Shown here: piece after piece, positions 24,976-32,355 of the stretch | Layout of the letters: each line of letters starts with the position of its first letter | Position numbering within the stretch: the stretch's first letter is position 1 | Notes under the pieces: model-generated | Seen by the model: the letters and a program-made list of their open reading frames with translations, nothing else | What the model was told of the DNA's origin: nothing | Database searches by the model: none | Assembly (NCBI GenBank): GCA_945921235.1 | Contig: CAMEKH010000010.1 | Span: 1 to 32,355 of the forward strand | Length of the DNA stretch: 32,355 nucleotides | Reading direction: 5' to 3' | From: an uncultured Prevotellaceae bacterium | GTDB lineage: Bacteria; Bacteroidota; Bacteroidia; Bacteroidales; Muribaculaceae | Position numbers and translations under genes: made by a program

Positions 24976-25578
24976 TTATTTTTTCTCGACTTTAGTGTAT
25001 CGCTTGTTCAACCCTTCGATTACCTCATCGGTAACGTCGTATTTAGGGTCGATGAACACGGTAGATGCTTTGTAGAGAATCATGTCGATTCCTTTGCTCT
25101 TGGCATAAGCCTTAATGAAATTCTGCACTGAGTCGTTGAGCTGAATCTGATATTGCATCATTTCGTTTTGCGCATCGCGTTGCAACTTTGAAAGATAAGT
25201 TTGAGCATCGTTCTGCATCTTGGCGAGGCGATTTTGGTCGGCATTAAAGCTCTCCTCAGTTAGATAGCCATTGTTCTTGTACTTGTTTTGAATTTCATTG
25301 CCGAGGCGGTTGATTTCATTTCCGCGCTTCATCTGCTCATTGTCGAGTTGATTTGAACGGCGAAGCATAGCCTCGTTAATATCCTTGGCAAGATTGTATT
25401 TTGCCATCAGCGTGTCACCGTCGATGTAGCGTATTACGGTCTGTGCATTAGAGGTTTTAGCTTCGGCAGGAGATGCATCGGTAGCATTTTTGTTGTCGGT
25501 AGCCTTGTTACAAGAAGCAATCATCATTACTGCAATCGCAATAAATGAAAATTTGGCAATTTTTGAAATAACGTTCAT
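24976..25578 (-). CDS. OmpH/Skp-family periplasmic lipoprotein
   Basis: A 200-residue protein with a lipoprotein signal ending MMIASC (Cys23). The mature part begins with a low-complexity Asn/Ala/Thr linker, then a Skp-like fold: a beta strand (IRYIDGDTLMAKYN), a long coiled coil (about 65-150) rich in Lys, Gln and Asn, and a closing strand (MILYKASTVFIDPKYDVTDEV). Skp-type chaperones hold outer-membrane proteins in the periplasm. The residues after Cys23 (NKATD) are not strongly acidic, which suggests it faces the periplasm. It lies 35 bp downstream of a 53-codon gene and probably shares its transcript. Confidence 0.87.
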   Translation of the reverse strand: MNVISKIAKFSFIAIAVMMIASCNKATDNKNATDASPAEAKTSNAQTVIRYIDGDTLMAKYNLAKDINEAMLRRSNQLDNEQMKRGNEINRLGNEIQNKYKNNGYLTEESFNADQNRLAKMQNDAQTYLSKLQRDAQNEMMQYQIQLNDSVQNFIKAYAKSKGIDMILYKASTVFIDPKYDVTDEVIEGLNKRYTKVEKK

Positions 25579-25613
25579 ACTTTTTTATTGTAATCAAATA
25601 TTTTATATTTCTG

Positions 25614-25775
25614 TTAATCGTTTTCGTAAGCGCAAGTGATGTTCCGCTTCTTCATGGCAGGATTGTTGTGGATATGGCTATCGGGAAATTTACCTCCTTT
25701 CACAAAAAACACCCTTACGCCTAAAAGGACCACGGCAATGCCTAAAATCACTATGGAAATCACTAAAATTTTCAC
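25614..25775 (-). CDS. Small single-pass membrane protein, 53 residues
   Basis: The frame starts at GTG (25775-25773) and ends in TAA (25616-25614). The product starts MKILVISIVILGIAVVLLG, one hydrophobic helix (about 3-25), followed by a short soluble tail FVKGGKFPDSHIHNNPAMKK that has a single Cys near the end. I recall this tail pattern, with GGKFP and an N-rich loop, from short conserved proteins of other Bacteroidales, but cannot confirm it here. Function is unknown. A TATATTTG box (25803-25796) lies about 20 bp before the start. It is too short for a simple length cut-off but its composition and gap to the OmpH-like gene support it. Confidence 0.72.
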   Translation of the reverse strand: MKILVISIVILGIAVVLLGVRVFFVKGGKFPDSHIHNNPAMKKRNITCAYEND

Positions 25776-25933
25776 TTTATCGTAAAATTATAGTGCAAAT
25801 ATAGGAAAGGTAAACGTATTTTTTGCGATTAGTCAAATTATTTTTGTAACTTAGTGACCGAATAACGATATTTTTAACATAATTTCGAACTGAAAAAGTA
25901 AAAATAACAATTTAATATAAATTATTTTTGATT

Positions 25934-27394
25934 ATGACACTGAAAGATTTGAAGCCGGAACTGATTTTTGGTATTTTCGACCAAATCACCAAAGTTCCGC
26001 GTCCATCCAAGAAGGAGGGAAAGATTCGTGAGTTTCTTATCGATTTCGCCGAGAAGAACGGCATTGAATATAAAACCGATGAAACAGGCAACGTGGTTAT
26101 GACCAAGCCTGCCACTCCCGGATATGAAAACGCACCGAAAGTGGTGCTTCAAGGGCACATGGACATGGTGTGCGAGAAGAACGGCAATGTGGAGCACAAT
26201 TTCGAAACCGACCCCATCAAGACCGTTATCGATGGTGAGTGGGTTAAAGCCGAAGGAACTACTCTCGGTGCCGACAATGGAATTGGCATGGCTGCCGGAT
26301 TGGCTGCACTCGTGAGCAAGGATTTGGTTCACGGTCCTATCGAGGCTCTTTTCACCGTCGATGAAGAAACCGGACTCACCGGTGCCATGAACCTCGGCAA
26401 GGGTATGATTAGCGGTAAATATCTGCTCAACCTCGACTCGGAGGAGGACGGCGAAATTTGTGTGGGCTGTGCCGGAGGTATCGACACTACTTGCACATCA
26501 CCCTACCAGCCCGCGGCTGCTCCCGCCGCTTTGCATTATGTGAAAATCGATATCACTAAGTTGCAGGGTGGGCACTCCGGAACCGACATCAATGTGGGTC
26601 GTGCAAGTGCTACAAAACTGATAGCACGATTCTTGTGGAATGCCGCCAAGAAATTCAATTACAAACTCGTGTCGATTTCCGGCGGTAACCTGCGCAATGC
26701 TATTGCTCGCGAGGCTAACGCCGTGATTGGTGTGGCTTCTGCCGACAAAGAGGCTGTGCGCGTGGAGCTGAACCACTTCATTGCCGACGTTGAGAATGAA
26801 TACAAGCACACCGAAAAGACTATGGAGATTACTTTGGAGAGTGTAGCGGCTCCTGTCTCTTACATCGACGACTCTACTGCCAAAGCTCTTGTTAACGCTC
26901 TCTATTACGCTCCTCACGGTGTAGTGTCAATGAGCATGGAGATTGAAGGTCTTGTGGAAACTTCTACCAACCTTGCCTCAGTGAAGATGCTCGACGGAAA
27001 CCAAATTCTCGTCACCACTTCGCAGCGTAGCTCGGTGGAGAGCCGCAAATACGACATCGCACACCAAGTGGAGGCTGTATTCAGCTTTGCAGGTGCCAAA
27101 GTTACTCACGGCGACGGATATCCCGGCTGGGCTCCTAACCTCGAGTCGAAGCTGCTCAAAGTGGCTGTCGCCGCTCACGAACAGCTGTTTGGCAAAAAGC
27201 CCTTGTGCAATGCTATTCATGCCGGACTGGAGTGCGGACTTTTCCTCAAAGACTATCCTCACATGGAAATGATTTCTTTCGGTCCTACTTTGCACAACGT
27301 CCACTCTCCTAAGGAAGCTTTGCACATTCCTGCCGTGGTTAAATTCTGGGATTTGATATCCAAGATTCTTGAAATGATTGCTAAAGGTGAATAA
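25934..27394 (+). CDS. pepD: Cytosol non-specific dipeptidase (aminoacyl-histidine dipeptidase)
   Basis: A 486-residue zinc peptidase of the M20 family that cleaves Xaa-His and other dipeptides in the cytosol. Zinc-binding elements are visible in order: VLQGHMDMVCEKN (first His and Asp), LGADNGIGMA (bridging Asp), DEETGLTGA (catalytic and ligand Glu), NLDSEEDGE, and SFGPTLHNVHSPKE near the C-terminus (last His). The lid domain lies at about 205-380. The ATG at 25934 is preferred to an in-frame TTG two codons earlier. A TATTTTTG box at 25839-25846 could drive it, with no clear -33 box. It stands alone, with a terminator at 27433-27475. Confidence 0.96.
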   Translation: MTLKDLKPELIFGIFDQITKVPRPSKKEGKIREFLIDFAEKNGIEYKTDETGNVVMTKPATPGYENAPKVVLQGHMDMVCEKNGNVEHNFETDPIKTVIDGEWVKAEGTTLGADNGIGMAAGLAALVSKDLVHGPIEALFTVDEETGLTGAMNLGKGMISGKYLLNLDSEEDGEICVGCAGGIDTTCTSPYQPAAAPAALHYVKIDITKLQGGHSGTDINVGRASATKLIARFLWNAAKKFNYKLVSISGGNLRNAIAREANAVIGVASADKEAVRVELNHFIADVENEYKHTEKTMEITLESVAAPVSYIDDSTAKALVNALYYAPHGVVSMSMEIEGLVETSTNLASVKMLDGNQILVTTSQRSSVESRKYDIAHQVEAVFSFAGAKVTHGDGYPGWAPNLESKLLKVAVAAHEQLFGKKPLCNAIHAGLECGLFLKDYPHMEMISFGPTLHNVHSPKEALHIPAVVKFWDLISKILEMIAKGE

Positions 27395-27432
27395 TCGGGA
27401 GTTTCCCAAATATTCCTAAATAATATCAAATG

Positions 27433-27475
27433 AAAAAGGCATTGCCCGGAAAACGAGTCCGAGCAATGCCTTTTT
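27433..27475 (+). terminator. Terminator after pepD
   Basis: AAAAAGGCATTGC (27433-27445) pairs exactly with GCAATGCCTTTTT (27463-27475), a 13-bp stem followed by a T run. Confidence 0.88.
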
Positions 27476-27650
27476 TATGCAATTTTATTTCCAAAATACA
27501 TGCGTTAAATTCAAAGCAGCAGAAAAAACAAGCAAAATATTTTTATAATGATGCGTTTTACATTATTTTTGCAATGTGAACCATTTTGCATCAATCGACA
27601 TCAACTCTCAAGCCGTTGACGAAAACCTATAGTAACTACAATTGCAGGCT

Positions 27651-28400
27651 ATGAACCGACTATTTACGATTATTGCAGCACTTATGGTGGCATCGCTTGC
27701 CATTACTCATGCCTATAGTTGTGTAGGTAGCACCGACTCCATTGCGGCAAAGACCGATACCGTGATTGCCTCAACATTCGCCCCCGACACTTTAAATGAC
27801 GACCGCTACACTCGCCTGACCGATGCCGATTATCGACGCATAGCCGATGAGCTGGGCATTGAAGTGGCTACTATTAAAGCCGTGAGCGACATTGAGGCGG
27901 GGAAAAACCATGTGGGATTTTTCGAACCGGGAAAACCGGTGATTAACTTCGACCGTGCTATTTTCACAAGGCGACTAAGTCGTGCCAAAATCAATATCAC
28001 GAAAGCTCGAGCTTCTCACCCTGTGGCATTTGCAAAGGTGAACGTACGAAAATATGGCTCCTACGGCAAAGCTCAGTATGCACGCCTTCAAAGTGGTATG
28101 GAGGTAAGCAACGACATCGCTAAGGAGTCGACATTCTGGGGCATGTTCCAAATTGGCGGCTTCAATTGGCGAAAATGCGGCGCAAAGTCGGTAGATGAGT
28201 TTGTGGACCTGATGAGTGAATCGGAAGCTATGCAACTTGAACTTTTCGCACGATTTATCCGCTCTAATGGCATGGATAAGTATCTGAAAACGAAAAATTG
28301 GAGTGCCTTTGCTCGCGCATACAATGGCGGCAACTATGCCAAGAAGAGATATCACAAGCGCCTTGCCGCCGCCTACGCAAAATACTCAAAAAAACAATAA
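27651..28400 (+). CDS. N-acetylmuramidase-domain exported protein
   Basis: A 249-residue protein with a signal peptide (about 1-23). Residues from about 65 to 240 match the N-acetylmuramidase domain (formerly DUF3380), best known from phage endolysins. Seen elements are IKAVSDIEAGKNHVGF with the probable catalytic Glu, PVINFDRAIF (the usual PKILFERH-type block), ESTFWGMFQIGGFNW, and FARAYNGGNYAKKRYHKRLA at the end. It would cut peptidoglycan glycan strands. Here it is a chromosomal, exported protein with no phage genes near it, so a cell-wall turnover role is likely. The ATG at 27651 is preferred over a TTG 9 bp upstream. TATTTTTG at 27564-27571 is a possible -7 box. Confidence 0.87.
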   Translation: MNRLFTIIAALMVASLAITHAYSCVGSTDSIAAKTDTVIASTFAPDTLNDDRYTRLTDADYRRIADELGIEVATIKAVSDIEAGKNHVGFFEPGKPVINFDRAIFTRRLSRAKINITKARASHPVAFAKVNVRKYGSYGKAQYARLQSGMEVSNDIAKESTFWGMFQIGGFNWRKCGAKSVDEFVDLMSESEAMQLELFARFIRSNGMDKYLKTKNWSAFARAYNGGNYAKKRYHKRLAAAYAKYSKKQ

Positions 28401-28455
28401 TCCTTTATTATAATTTTTTATTCCCATTTTATTAACCTACTAAAACCGGCGATTT

Positions 28456-30483
28456 ATGAAGAAATCTATTATTCTTGTGATGCTGTTGTCACTTTTTGCA
28501 GTGGAATCTTATGCGTGGAAACCTGTTTTTGCAGGTCATCGCGGTAGTTACACCGGAGTGCAAAACACTGCCGAAGCCTTCCGTAACGGCGTGGAAAAGT
28601 ACGGATACTCGGGCTTGGAATGTGATGTGCGCGTAACTGCCGACGGCAAGTATGTGATTTGCCACGACGAAACGACCAACAGCCTCGGCGGCTCGCTTAC
28701 TGTGGCTGATGCCACTCTCGAACAACTGAAAGCCGAAACCCTAACTCAAACTCGCGGCGGCGTGACCTACTCGGGCACAATTTGCACCGTGGAGGAGTAT
28801 CTCGACATCTGCGTGGAAAAAGGGGCTTTCCCTGTGATTGAACTTAAATGGACCACCGGCATCAATAATAACGACATGTCGAAATTCCCGGGTCTTGCCG
28901 CTTTAGTGAAAGACAAGGGGCTGGAATCGAAAGCGGTGTTCCTTACCTCAATGAAAAATTCTATTGAATATATCCGCACAAACTATCCCGAATTCAACTG
29001 CCAGTTCCTTACCGGACAGTATTGGGCTAACCACTTCGATTGGTGCGTGAAGTGGGGCGTGAACCCGAGTATTCAAGCCGGTTATTTCGACATCTACACC
29101 GTGAAGAAATTCCACGATGCCGGACTGAAAGTGGCTGTATGGACCGTAAATACTGCCGTCAACTACGAGAACTATGGCAACATGGGCGTCTACATGATGA
29201 CGTGCGACTACCTTTATCCTAAGGATATGCCCGAACTTGAGGATATCGATTGGGACGCTCTCCCGGAAAAGGTGGAGCCGCTGGAGGTGGAATATTCCAC
29301 TCTTTTCAAGTTCTCGTATATCGACAATAATCTGCCCGAAAATTTTCCTATCAGTAACACATCGAAATCGAAATACACCACCGGTCAGCAAGCGGCTTTC
29401 TACGACGGCGTGTTCTATGTGAACGATTACGGCACTTCAACCCTACTTACCTACGACAAAACCGGTGAAATAGCCAACGAACTCAAGGGTACTAACGCCC
29501 ACGGTATTGCTGTGGACGATGCCGGCAACCTGATTCTCCGCGCCGACGGCATCACTTCTTCTCCAAGCAAATTCCTCATTTATAAAAAAGGTGAAACCAC
29601 GGGAACCGAACTCACTTTCTCCCTCCTTAATGCCGGACAGACTAATTTTATCTCAGCCAGTGGCGACATTTTCTCTAAGGAAGGTGGATATGTGTACTTC
29701 TTTCCTAATAAGCAGACGGTGGTGAACATTGTGAAAATAGTGGAAGGTCAGGTGGCTGAAGTTACTTCATCTTCCTCACTCTCCACCACAGGTAGCACTG
29801 CAGGTTATGTTATCCCGGTGAACAACGACCCCTCGAATTTCATCTACCAGGTGCGTAACGTGGGCTATTACAGATATATCAACAAAGACCTCGGCGGATA
29901 TGTTGCAGGCTCGGGAACCACTACTGCGCCCAACCGCAACAACTCTGTAGGCGGCGCATTCTTCGTGCTTGGCGGACACGACATCTTCGTTCACTGCTCG
30001 GGTAGCAACTATAATGGCGGTTTCACCGTGCGCGACATGAGTGCCGACGCCTCCCCGCTTTTCACCGTGGCTCCTATTGGCTCGGGGGGTTATACAAGCG
30101 GAAATGTGTCGTGCGGCTCTTTCTTTGCCGTGCAACGTGTGGACGAGTACACCGTGAACCTCTACGAATACTGCATGGCGGGCGGATATGCAGGTTATCA
30201 AATAAAGATAAAGAACAGCCCCACAGGCATTCACGCCGTGGAAACCGAAGCTGCCAAGCCCCAACTCACGGTTTATCCTAATCCGGCTATCGACAATATC
30301 ACTCTTAGTTACCCTGCCGGAATCAACCACGTCGCTATCACCAACCTTGCCGGCGCTACAGTCCTTACCGACAAATATGCCGGCACAAAGCGTGCCCTCA
30401 TCGATGTGTCGGCACTCCCCGCCGGTTTCTACATCGTCACCATCAATGGCTCTGAAGCATCAACCCGCATAATTAAGCAATAA
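28456..30483 (+). CDS. Secreted glycerophosphodiester phosphodiesterase with beta-propeller-like region and C-terminal sorting domain
   Basis: A 675-residue exported protein. The signal peptide covers about 1-20. The GDPD domain (about 22-255) has HRG at 28-30, E55 and D57 in LECDVRV, and H70 in ICHDET, the metal and catalytic residues of the family, which releases alcohols from glycerophosphodiesters. Residues about 280-590 are repeats with NHL or propeller-like look (GIAVDDAGNLILRADG). The last 75 residues form a type IX secretion C-terminal domain, with YPNPAIDNITLSYPAG and GFYIVTINGSEASTRIIKQ. Surface exposure is therefore likely, if the genome has a type IX system. It starts 55 bp after the muramidase gene and may share its transcript. 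Confidence 0.92.
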   Translation: MKKSIILVMLLSLFAVESYAWKPVFAGHRGSYTGVQNTAEAFRNGVEKYGYSGLECDVRVTADGKYVICHDETTNSLGGSLTVADATLEQLKAETLTQTRGGVTYSGTICTVEEYLDICVEKGAFPVIELKWTTGINNNDMSKFPGLAALVKDKGLESKAVFLTSMKNSIEYIRTNYPEFNCQFLTGQYWANHFDWCVKWGVNPSIQAGYFDIYTVKKFHDAGLKVAVWTVNTAVNYENYGNMGVYMMTCDYLYPKDMPELEDIDWDALPEKVEPLEVEYSTLFKFSYIDNNLPENFPISNTSKSKYTTGQQAAFYDGVFYVNDYGTSTLLTYDKTGEIANELKGTNAHGIAVDDAGNLILRADGITSSPSKFLIYKKGETTGTELTFSLLNAGQTNFISASGDIFSKEGGYVYFFPNKQTVVNIVKIVEGQVAEVTSSSSLSTTGSTAGYVIPVNNDPSNFIYQVRNVGYYRYINKDLGGYVAGSGTTTAPNRNNSVGGAFFVLGGHDIFVHCSGSNYNGGFTVRDMSADASPLFTVAPIGSGGYTSGNVSCGSFFAVQRVDEYTVNLYEYCMAGGYAGYQIKIKNSPTGIHAVETEAAKPQLTVYPNPAIDNITLSYPAGINHVAITNLAGATVLTDKYAGTKRALIDVSALPAGFYIVTINGSEASTRIIKQ

Positions 30484-30493
30484 TCACACACAT

Positions 30494-30531
30494 AGCAGCA
30501 CATTGACCTCACCACCAATGTGCTGCTTTTT
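30494..30531 (+). terminator. Terminator after the glycerophosphodiesterase gene
   Basis: AGCAGCACATTG (30494-30505) pairs exactly with CAATGTGCTGCT (30516-30527) and is followed by TTTT. Confidence 0.85.
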
Positions 30532-30584
30532 GCCAATATTTTTGCCAATATTTAATCGCAAAAATTAGAAAACTCTTCATTTAC

Positions 30585-30615
30585 TTGGCAAATTAGGAAA
30601 AAATGGCTATCTTTG
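30585..30615 (+). promoter_or_regulatory. Promoter of the tRNA-Pro pair
   Basis: TTGG (30585-30588), a 19-bp spacer, then TATCTTTG (30608-30615), an exact match to the Bacteroidetes promoter pattern. The first tRNA begins at 30644. Confidence 0.78.
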
Positions 30616-30643
30616 CACCGCATTTGAGGAAAGCTCTTGCATT

Positions 30644-30718
30644 CGGGGTGTAGCGCAGTCCGGTTAGCGCACCTGCTTTGGGAGCAGGGGGTCCCAAGTT
30701 CGAATCTTGGTACCCCGA
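30644..30718 (+). tRNA. tRNA-Pro, anticodon TGG, copy 1
   Basis: Acceptor CGGGGTG/TACCCCG (one G-T pair), anticodon stem CCTGC/GCAGG with loop TTTGGGA and anticodon TGG, T arm CCAAG-TTCGAAT-CTTGG, discriminator A, CCA not encoded. It is the first of two identical genes on one transcript. Confidence 0.96.
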
Positions 30719-30747
30719 CAATTTTAGCGATATTTCTCTTTTGCACT

Positions 30748-30822
30748 CGGGGTGTAGCGCAGTCCGGTTAGCGCACCTGCTTTGGGAGCAGGGGGTCCCA
30801 AGTTCGAATCTTGGTACCCCGA
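30748..30822 (+). tRNA. tRNA-Pro, anticodon TGG, copy 2
   Basis: Identical in all 75 positions to the copy 104 bp upstream, with a 29-bp spacer between them. A terminator follows 4 bp after its end. Confidence 0.96.
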
Positions 30823-30825
30823 CAG

Positions 30826-30852
30826 AAAGGCTTGAGCAATCAAGCCTTTTTT
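30826..30852 (+). terminator. Terminator after the tRNA-Pro pair
   Basis: AAAGGCTTGA (30826-30835) pairs with TCAAGCCTTT (30840-30849) around a 4-nt GCAA loop, followed by a T run. Confidence 0.88.
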
Positions 30853-30989
30853 GTATTCAGCCAAAATTTGTGCCCCGCTACGGCGAGTGGAACGAGCAAA
30901 CACCTCGGAGATACGCTATTATGGTAGCAATTGCGCCCCCCGAAAACACACCGAAAAAATTGGGTACCCACGGTCCTTGCTAAACGAGC

Positions 30990-31019
30990 AAAAAAAAGGG
31001 ACAGTCTCACGACTCTCCC
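30990..31019 (-). terminator. Minus-strand terminator with eight T
   Basis: On the minus strand GGGAGAGTC and GACTGTCCC form a stem with one G-G mismatch around a GTGA loop (31019-30998), followed directly by eight T (30997-30990). No minus-strand gene lies upstream of it within the window, only the orphan promoter at 31345-31314. Confidence 0.65.
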
Positions 31020-31313
31020 ATTCCTTAAATACACAATTATCTATAAAACAACTATTTAATACTATTCTTATCACTCATAATCGTTATGCAACTTTTGTGC
31101 CTTTCCTACGCACAAAAATCTACGCAAACTTCTATTATTTGCTTCACATCGTCTTTTCTTAAAGGGAATTTGCAAAAATTGCCGCTAACAAACATACAAA
31201 ATGCTGAAAAATCAGTTCTCTTACAACAACTTTTCTCAAAATAAACCTTTTCACAATGCTTTAACCAAACAACTCATAATATTCTATGATTTCATTGGCA
31301 ACAAATAACGATG

Positions 31314-31345
31314 CAAAGGTAATCCTTTTTTCTGAATTAGCAAAA
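31314..31345 (-). promoter_or_regulatory. Orphan minus-strand promoter
   Basis: TTTTG (31345-31341), a 19-bp spacer, then TACCTTTG (31321-31314), an exact match to the Bacteroidetes consensus. The nearest minus-strand terminator lies about 300 bp on. No convincing gene lies between, so it may drive a noncoding RNA or remain from a lost gene. Confidence 0.6.
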
Positions 31346-31371
31346 TAATCATATATTTTTTTGCTAATTAA

Positions 31372-31599
31372 TTCTTTACTTCGCTGTCTGAATTTTTGAT
31401 TCAACTTGCTCGACAACAAATTGAGGGTAAGATTACGATGGATGAAGCTACGCAAAGGCTCAATGAGCATTATGAGCATAGCAAACTTTATGGTTCTACT
31501 TATGAGATTGTTCCTCCTAACTCAAAGATGATCAAAAGAATGAGAGAGGAAAACGAACTCAGACGCCCAAAGATGTATGAACAGGATTCAACCATCTGA
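31372..31599 (+). pseudogene. Short gene remnant or small protein, function unknown
   Basis: An open frame from 31372 ends in TGA at 31599. The product from TTG 31396 reads QLARQQIEGKITMDEATQRL and then a charged, helical tail with KMIKRMREENELRRPKMYEQ. The IEGKITMDEA element resembles short helical antitoxin-like or regulatory proteins such as those paired with Fic proteins (VbhA type), but no toxin gene is next to it. No ATG occurs before 31438. It looks like the 3' end of a gene whose 5' part is lost, or a small protein from a rare start. Its codon use is plausible for coding DNA. Confidence 0.4.
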
Positions 31600-31653
31600 A
31601 ATTCTTGACTGTTGATGTAATAATTTCAGTTGACTATAAAATGTTGCCGACTG

Positions 31654-31678
31654 AACTCGTGAGCCACACTCACGAGTT
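31654..31678 (+). repeat. Perfect inverted repeat after the gene remnant
   Basis: AACTCGTGAG (31654-31663) is the exact complement of CTCACGAGTT (31669-31678), loop 5 nt. No T run follows, so it may be a weak terminator or a protein-binding site. Confidence 0.6.
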
Positions 31679-31795
31679 GAATTATTCTACTTTTGCAAAT
31701 TGTTATCGCATAATTTTGCTGAATAAGAAAAGTGTATTATATTTCGATTAAACGCAATATAGGCTGCACCTCGGAATAAAAAATAAATGTATTTA

Positions 31796-31827
31796 TTTTG
31801 TTCTTCGCCCGGTTTGCACTATATTTG
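31796..31827 (+). promoter_or_regulatory. Promoter of the AAA+ ATPase gene
   Basis: TTTTG (31796-31800), a 19-bp spacer, then TATATTTG (31820-31827), an exact consensus. In the leader CGAAAC (31834-31839) and GTTTCG (31844-31849) form a hairpin at the likely transcript 5' end. Confidence 0.75.
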
Positions 31828-31882
31828 CAGTTGCGAAACCACCGTTTCGGAAACAGACATTTCGGAACTAAAATAGAAGCGT

Positions 31883-32355
31883 ATGAGATTTTTTGATAGA
31901 ACAGCGGAGATTGCATCACTCAAAGAGGTTCTTGAACTTTCAAAGAGTAATGCTCAGTTTACGGTAGTGACTGGTCGTCGTCGTATCGGTAAGACATCGC
32001 TTGTATGGAAGGCATACAAGAATGAGCCGATACTCTATTTCTTTGTTGCACGCAAAGCTGAGAGTGATTTGTGTGCGGATTATATCCACGAGATTGAGAA
32101 CAAGTTGGGTATCCCTACAATGGGCAGAGTAGAGCGATTCCCTGAGATTTTCGAGTACCTGATGAAACTCTCTATCGAGCGACCAATTACACTGTTTATT
32201 GATGAGTTTCAAGAGTTTTTCAAGGTAAACAAGTCTGTGTATAGTGATATGCAACGCATTTGGGATATGTATCACACAAAGGCTCATATCAACCTTATTG
32301 TGTGTGGTTCTATATTCTCGATGATGACAAAAATTTTCAAGGACAAGAAGGAACC
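31883..32355 (+). CDS. AAA+ ATPase, archaeal-ATPase/DUF234 type, 5' part
   Basis: The frame from ATG 31883 is open to the window edge (157 complete codons). It starts MRFFDRTAEIASLKEVLELS, then the Walker A motif TGRRRIGKTSL (about residues 30-40), the Walker B motif ITLFIDEFQEF (about residues 103-113), and a sensor-1-like strand NLIVCGSIFSMM. This matches the group of Bacteroidetes and archaeal AAA ATPases that carry a C-terminal DUF234 or PD-(D/E)XK-like nuclease domain. The C-terminal half is outside the window. Function is unknown in most members. It is one of the few genes here with accessory character and lies after a tRNA pair and a gene-poor stretch. Confidence 0.88.
   Translation, partial: MRFFDRTAEIASLKEVLELSKSNAQFTVVTGRRRIGKTSLVWKAYKNEPILYFFVARKAESDLCADYIHEIENKLGIPTMGRVERFPEIFEYLMKLSIERPITLFIDEFQEFFKVNKSVYSDMQRIWDMYHTKAHINLIVCGSIFSMMTKIFKDKKE

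Larger units (their letters stand above)
30853..31395. other. Gene-free AT-rich region after the tRNA pair
   Basis: Apart from the orphan promoter and terminator, no gene was supported. Seen features are a GGGTACCC palindrome at about 30962-30969 and the direct repeat CTACGCA at 31106 and 31120. A 29-codon minus-strand frame (31195-31106) is Cys-rich but has no support. Confidence 0.55.

Noticed and set aside
24803-25075. 90-codon plus-strand frame
   Set aside because: It runs through the possible structured RNA and antisense into the OmpH-like gene; the protein has no domain.
30644-30822. Direct repeat as an insertion element
   Set aside because: Both copies are complete tRNA-Pro genes with one promoter and terminator; this is a tRNA duplication.
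31106-31195. 29-codon Cys-rich minus-strand frame in the orphan unit
   Set aside because: It is very short, lies in AT-rich DNA and has no supporting start signal or family.
31261-31479. 72-codon minus-strand frame
   Set aside because: It overlaps the orphan promoter and the plus-strand remnant and shows no domain.

Overview
The window looks like chromosomal DNA from the order Bacteroidales, most likely a Muribaculaceae-like or related gut lineage; this placement is by eye and not from a search. The evidence is the promoter grammar (TTTG, 19-20 bp, then TAnnTTTG), the near absence of Shine-Dalgarno sites, many Bacteroidetes-type lipoproteins, DUF4493, PCMD, BACON and DUF4923 families, C-terminal secretion tails of type IX style, and an AAA+ ATPase of a kind common in gut Bacteroides.

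Region 1 (1-6580, all minus strand) reads like a compact inositol-lipid locus. In transcription order it holds pdxA, a small nucleotidyltransferase, an ATP-grasp protein, a CDP-alcohol phosphotransferase, a HAD phosphatase, myo-inositol-1-phosphate synthase, and the start of a polytopic membrane protein of the lysylphosphatidylglycerol-synthase/flippase type. A nucleotidyltransferase beside inositol-phosphate synthase and a CDP-alcohol transferase suggests that the inositol phosphate itself may be activated as CDP-inositol. An 83-bp tandem repeat carrying a promoter separates the last two genes.

Region 2 (6774-11842) is housekeeping: tRNA-Pro(GGG), class II fructose-bisphosphate aldolase, and an rlmN operon followed by a secreted endonuclease I with C-terminal accessory domains.

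Region 3 (11934-21987, minus strand) is a surface-protein locus made of two abutting three-gene operons. The upstream operon encodes three DUF4493-type lipoproteins, the third ending in a PCMD domain that is broken by a one-base frameshift. A strong terminator follows. The downstream operon encodes two paralogous outer-membrane beta-barrels, one with an N-terminal helical extension, and a second PCMD lipoprotein. No SusC/SusD pair or carbohydrate-active enzyme is present, so this is not a standard polysaccharide utilisation locus.

Region 4 (22372-30531) holds envelope and periplasm genes: a DUF4923 protein, a GH10-like glycosidase, an OmpH/Skp-like lipoprotein with a 53-residue membrane protein upstream of it, PepD, an N-acetylmuramidase, and a secreted glycerophosphodiesterase. 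A possible structured RNA lies between the glycosidase and the OmpH gene.

Region 5 (30585-32355) starts with two identical tRNA-Pro(TGG) genes and then becomes gene-poor, AT-rich and accessory-like. It contains a minus-strand promoter and terminator with no convincing gene between them, a short gene remnant, and the 5' part of an AAA+ ATPase gene that runs off the window.
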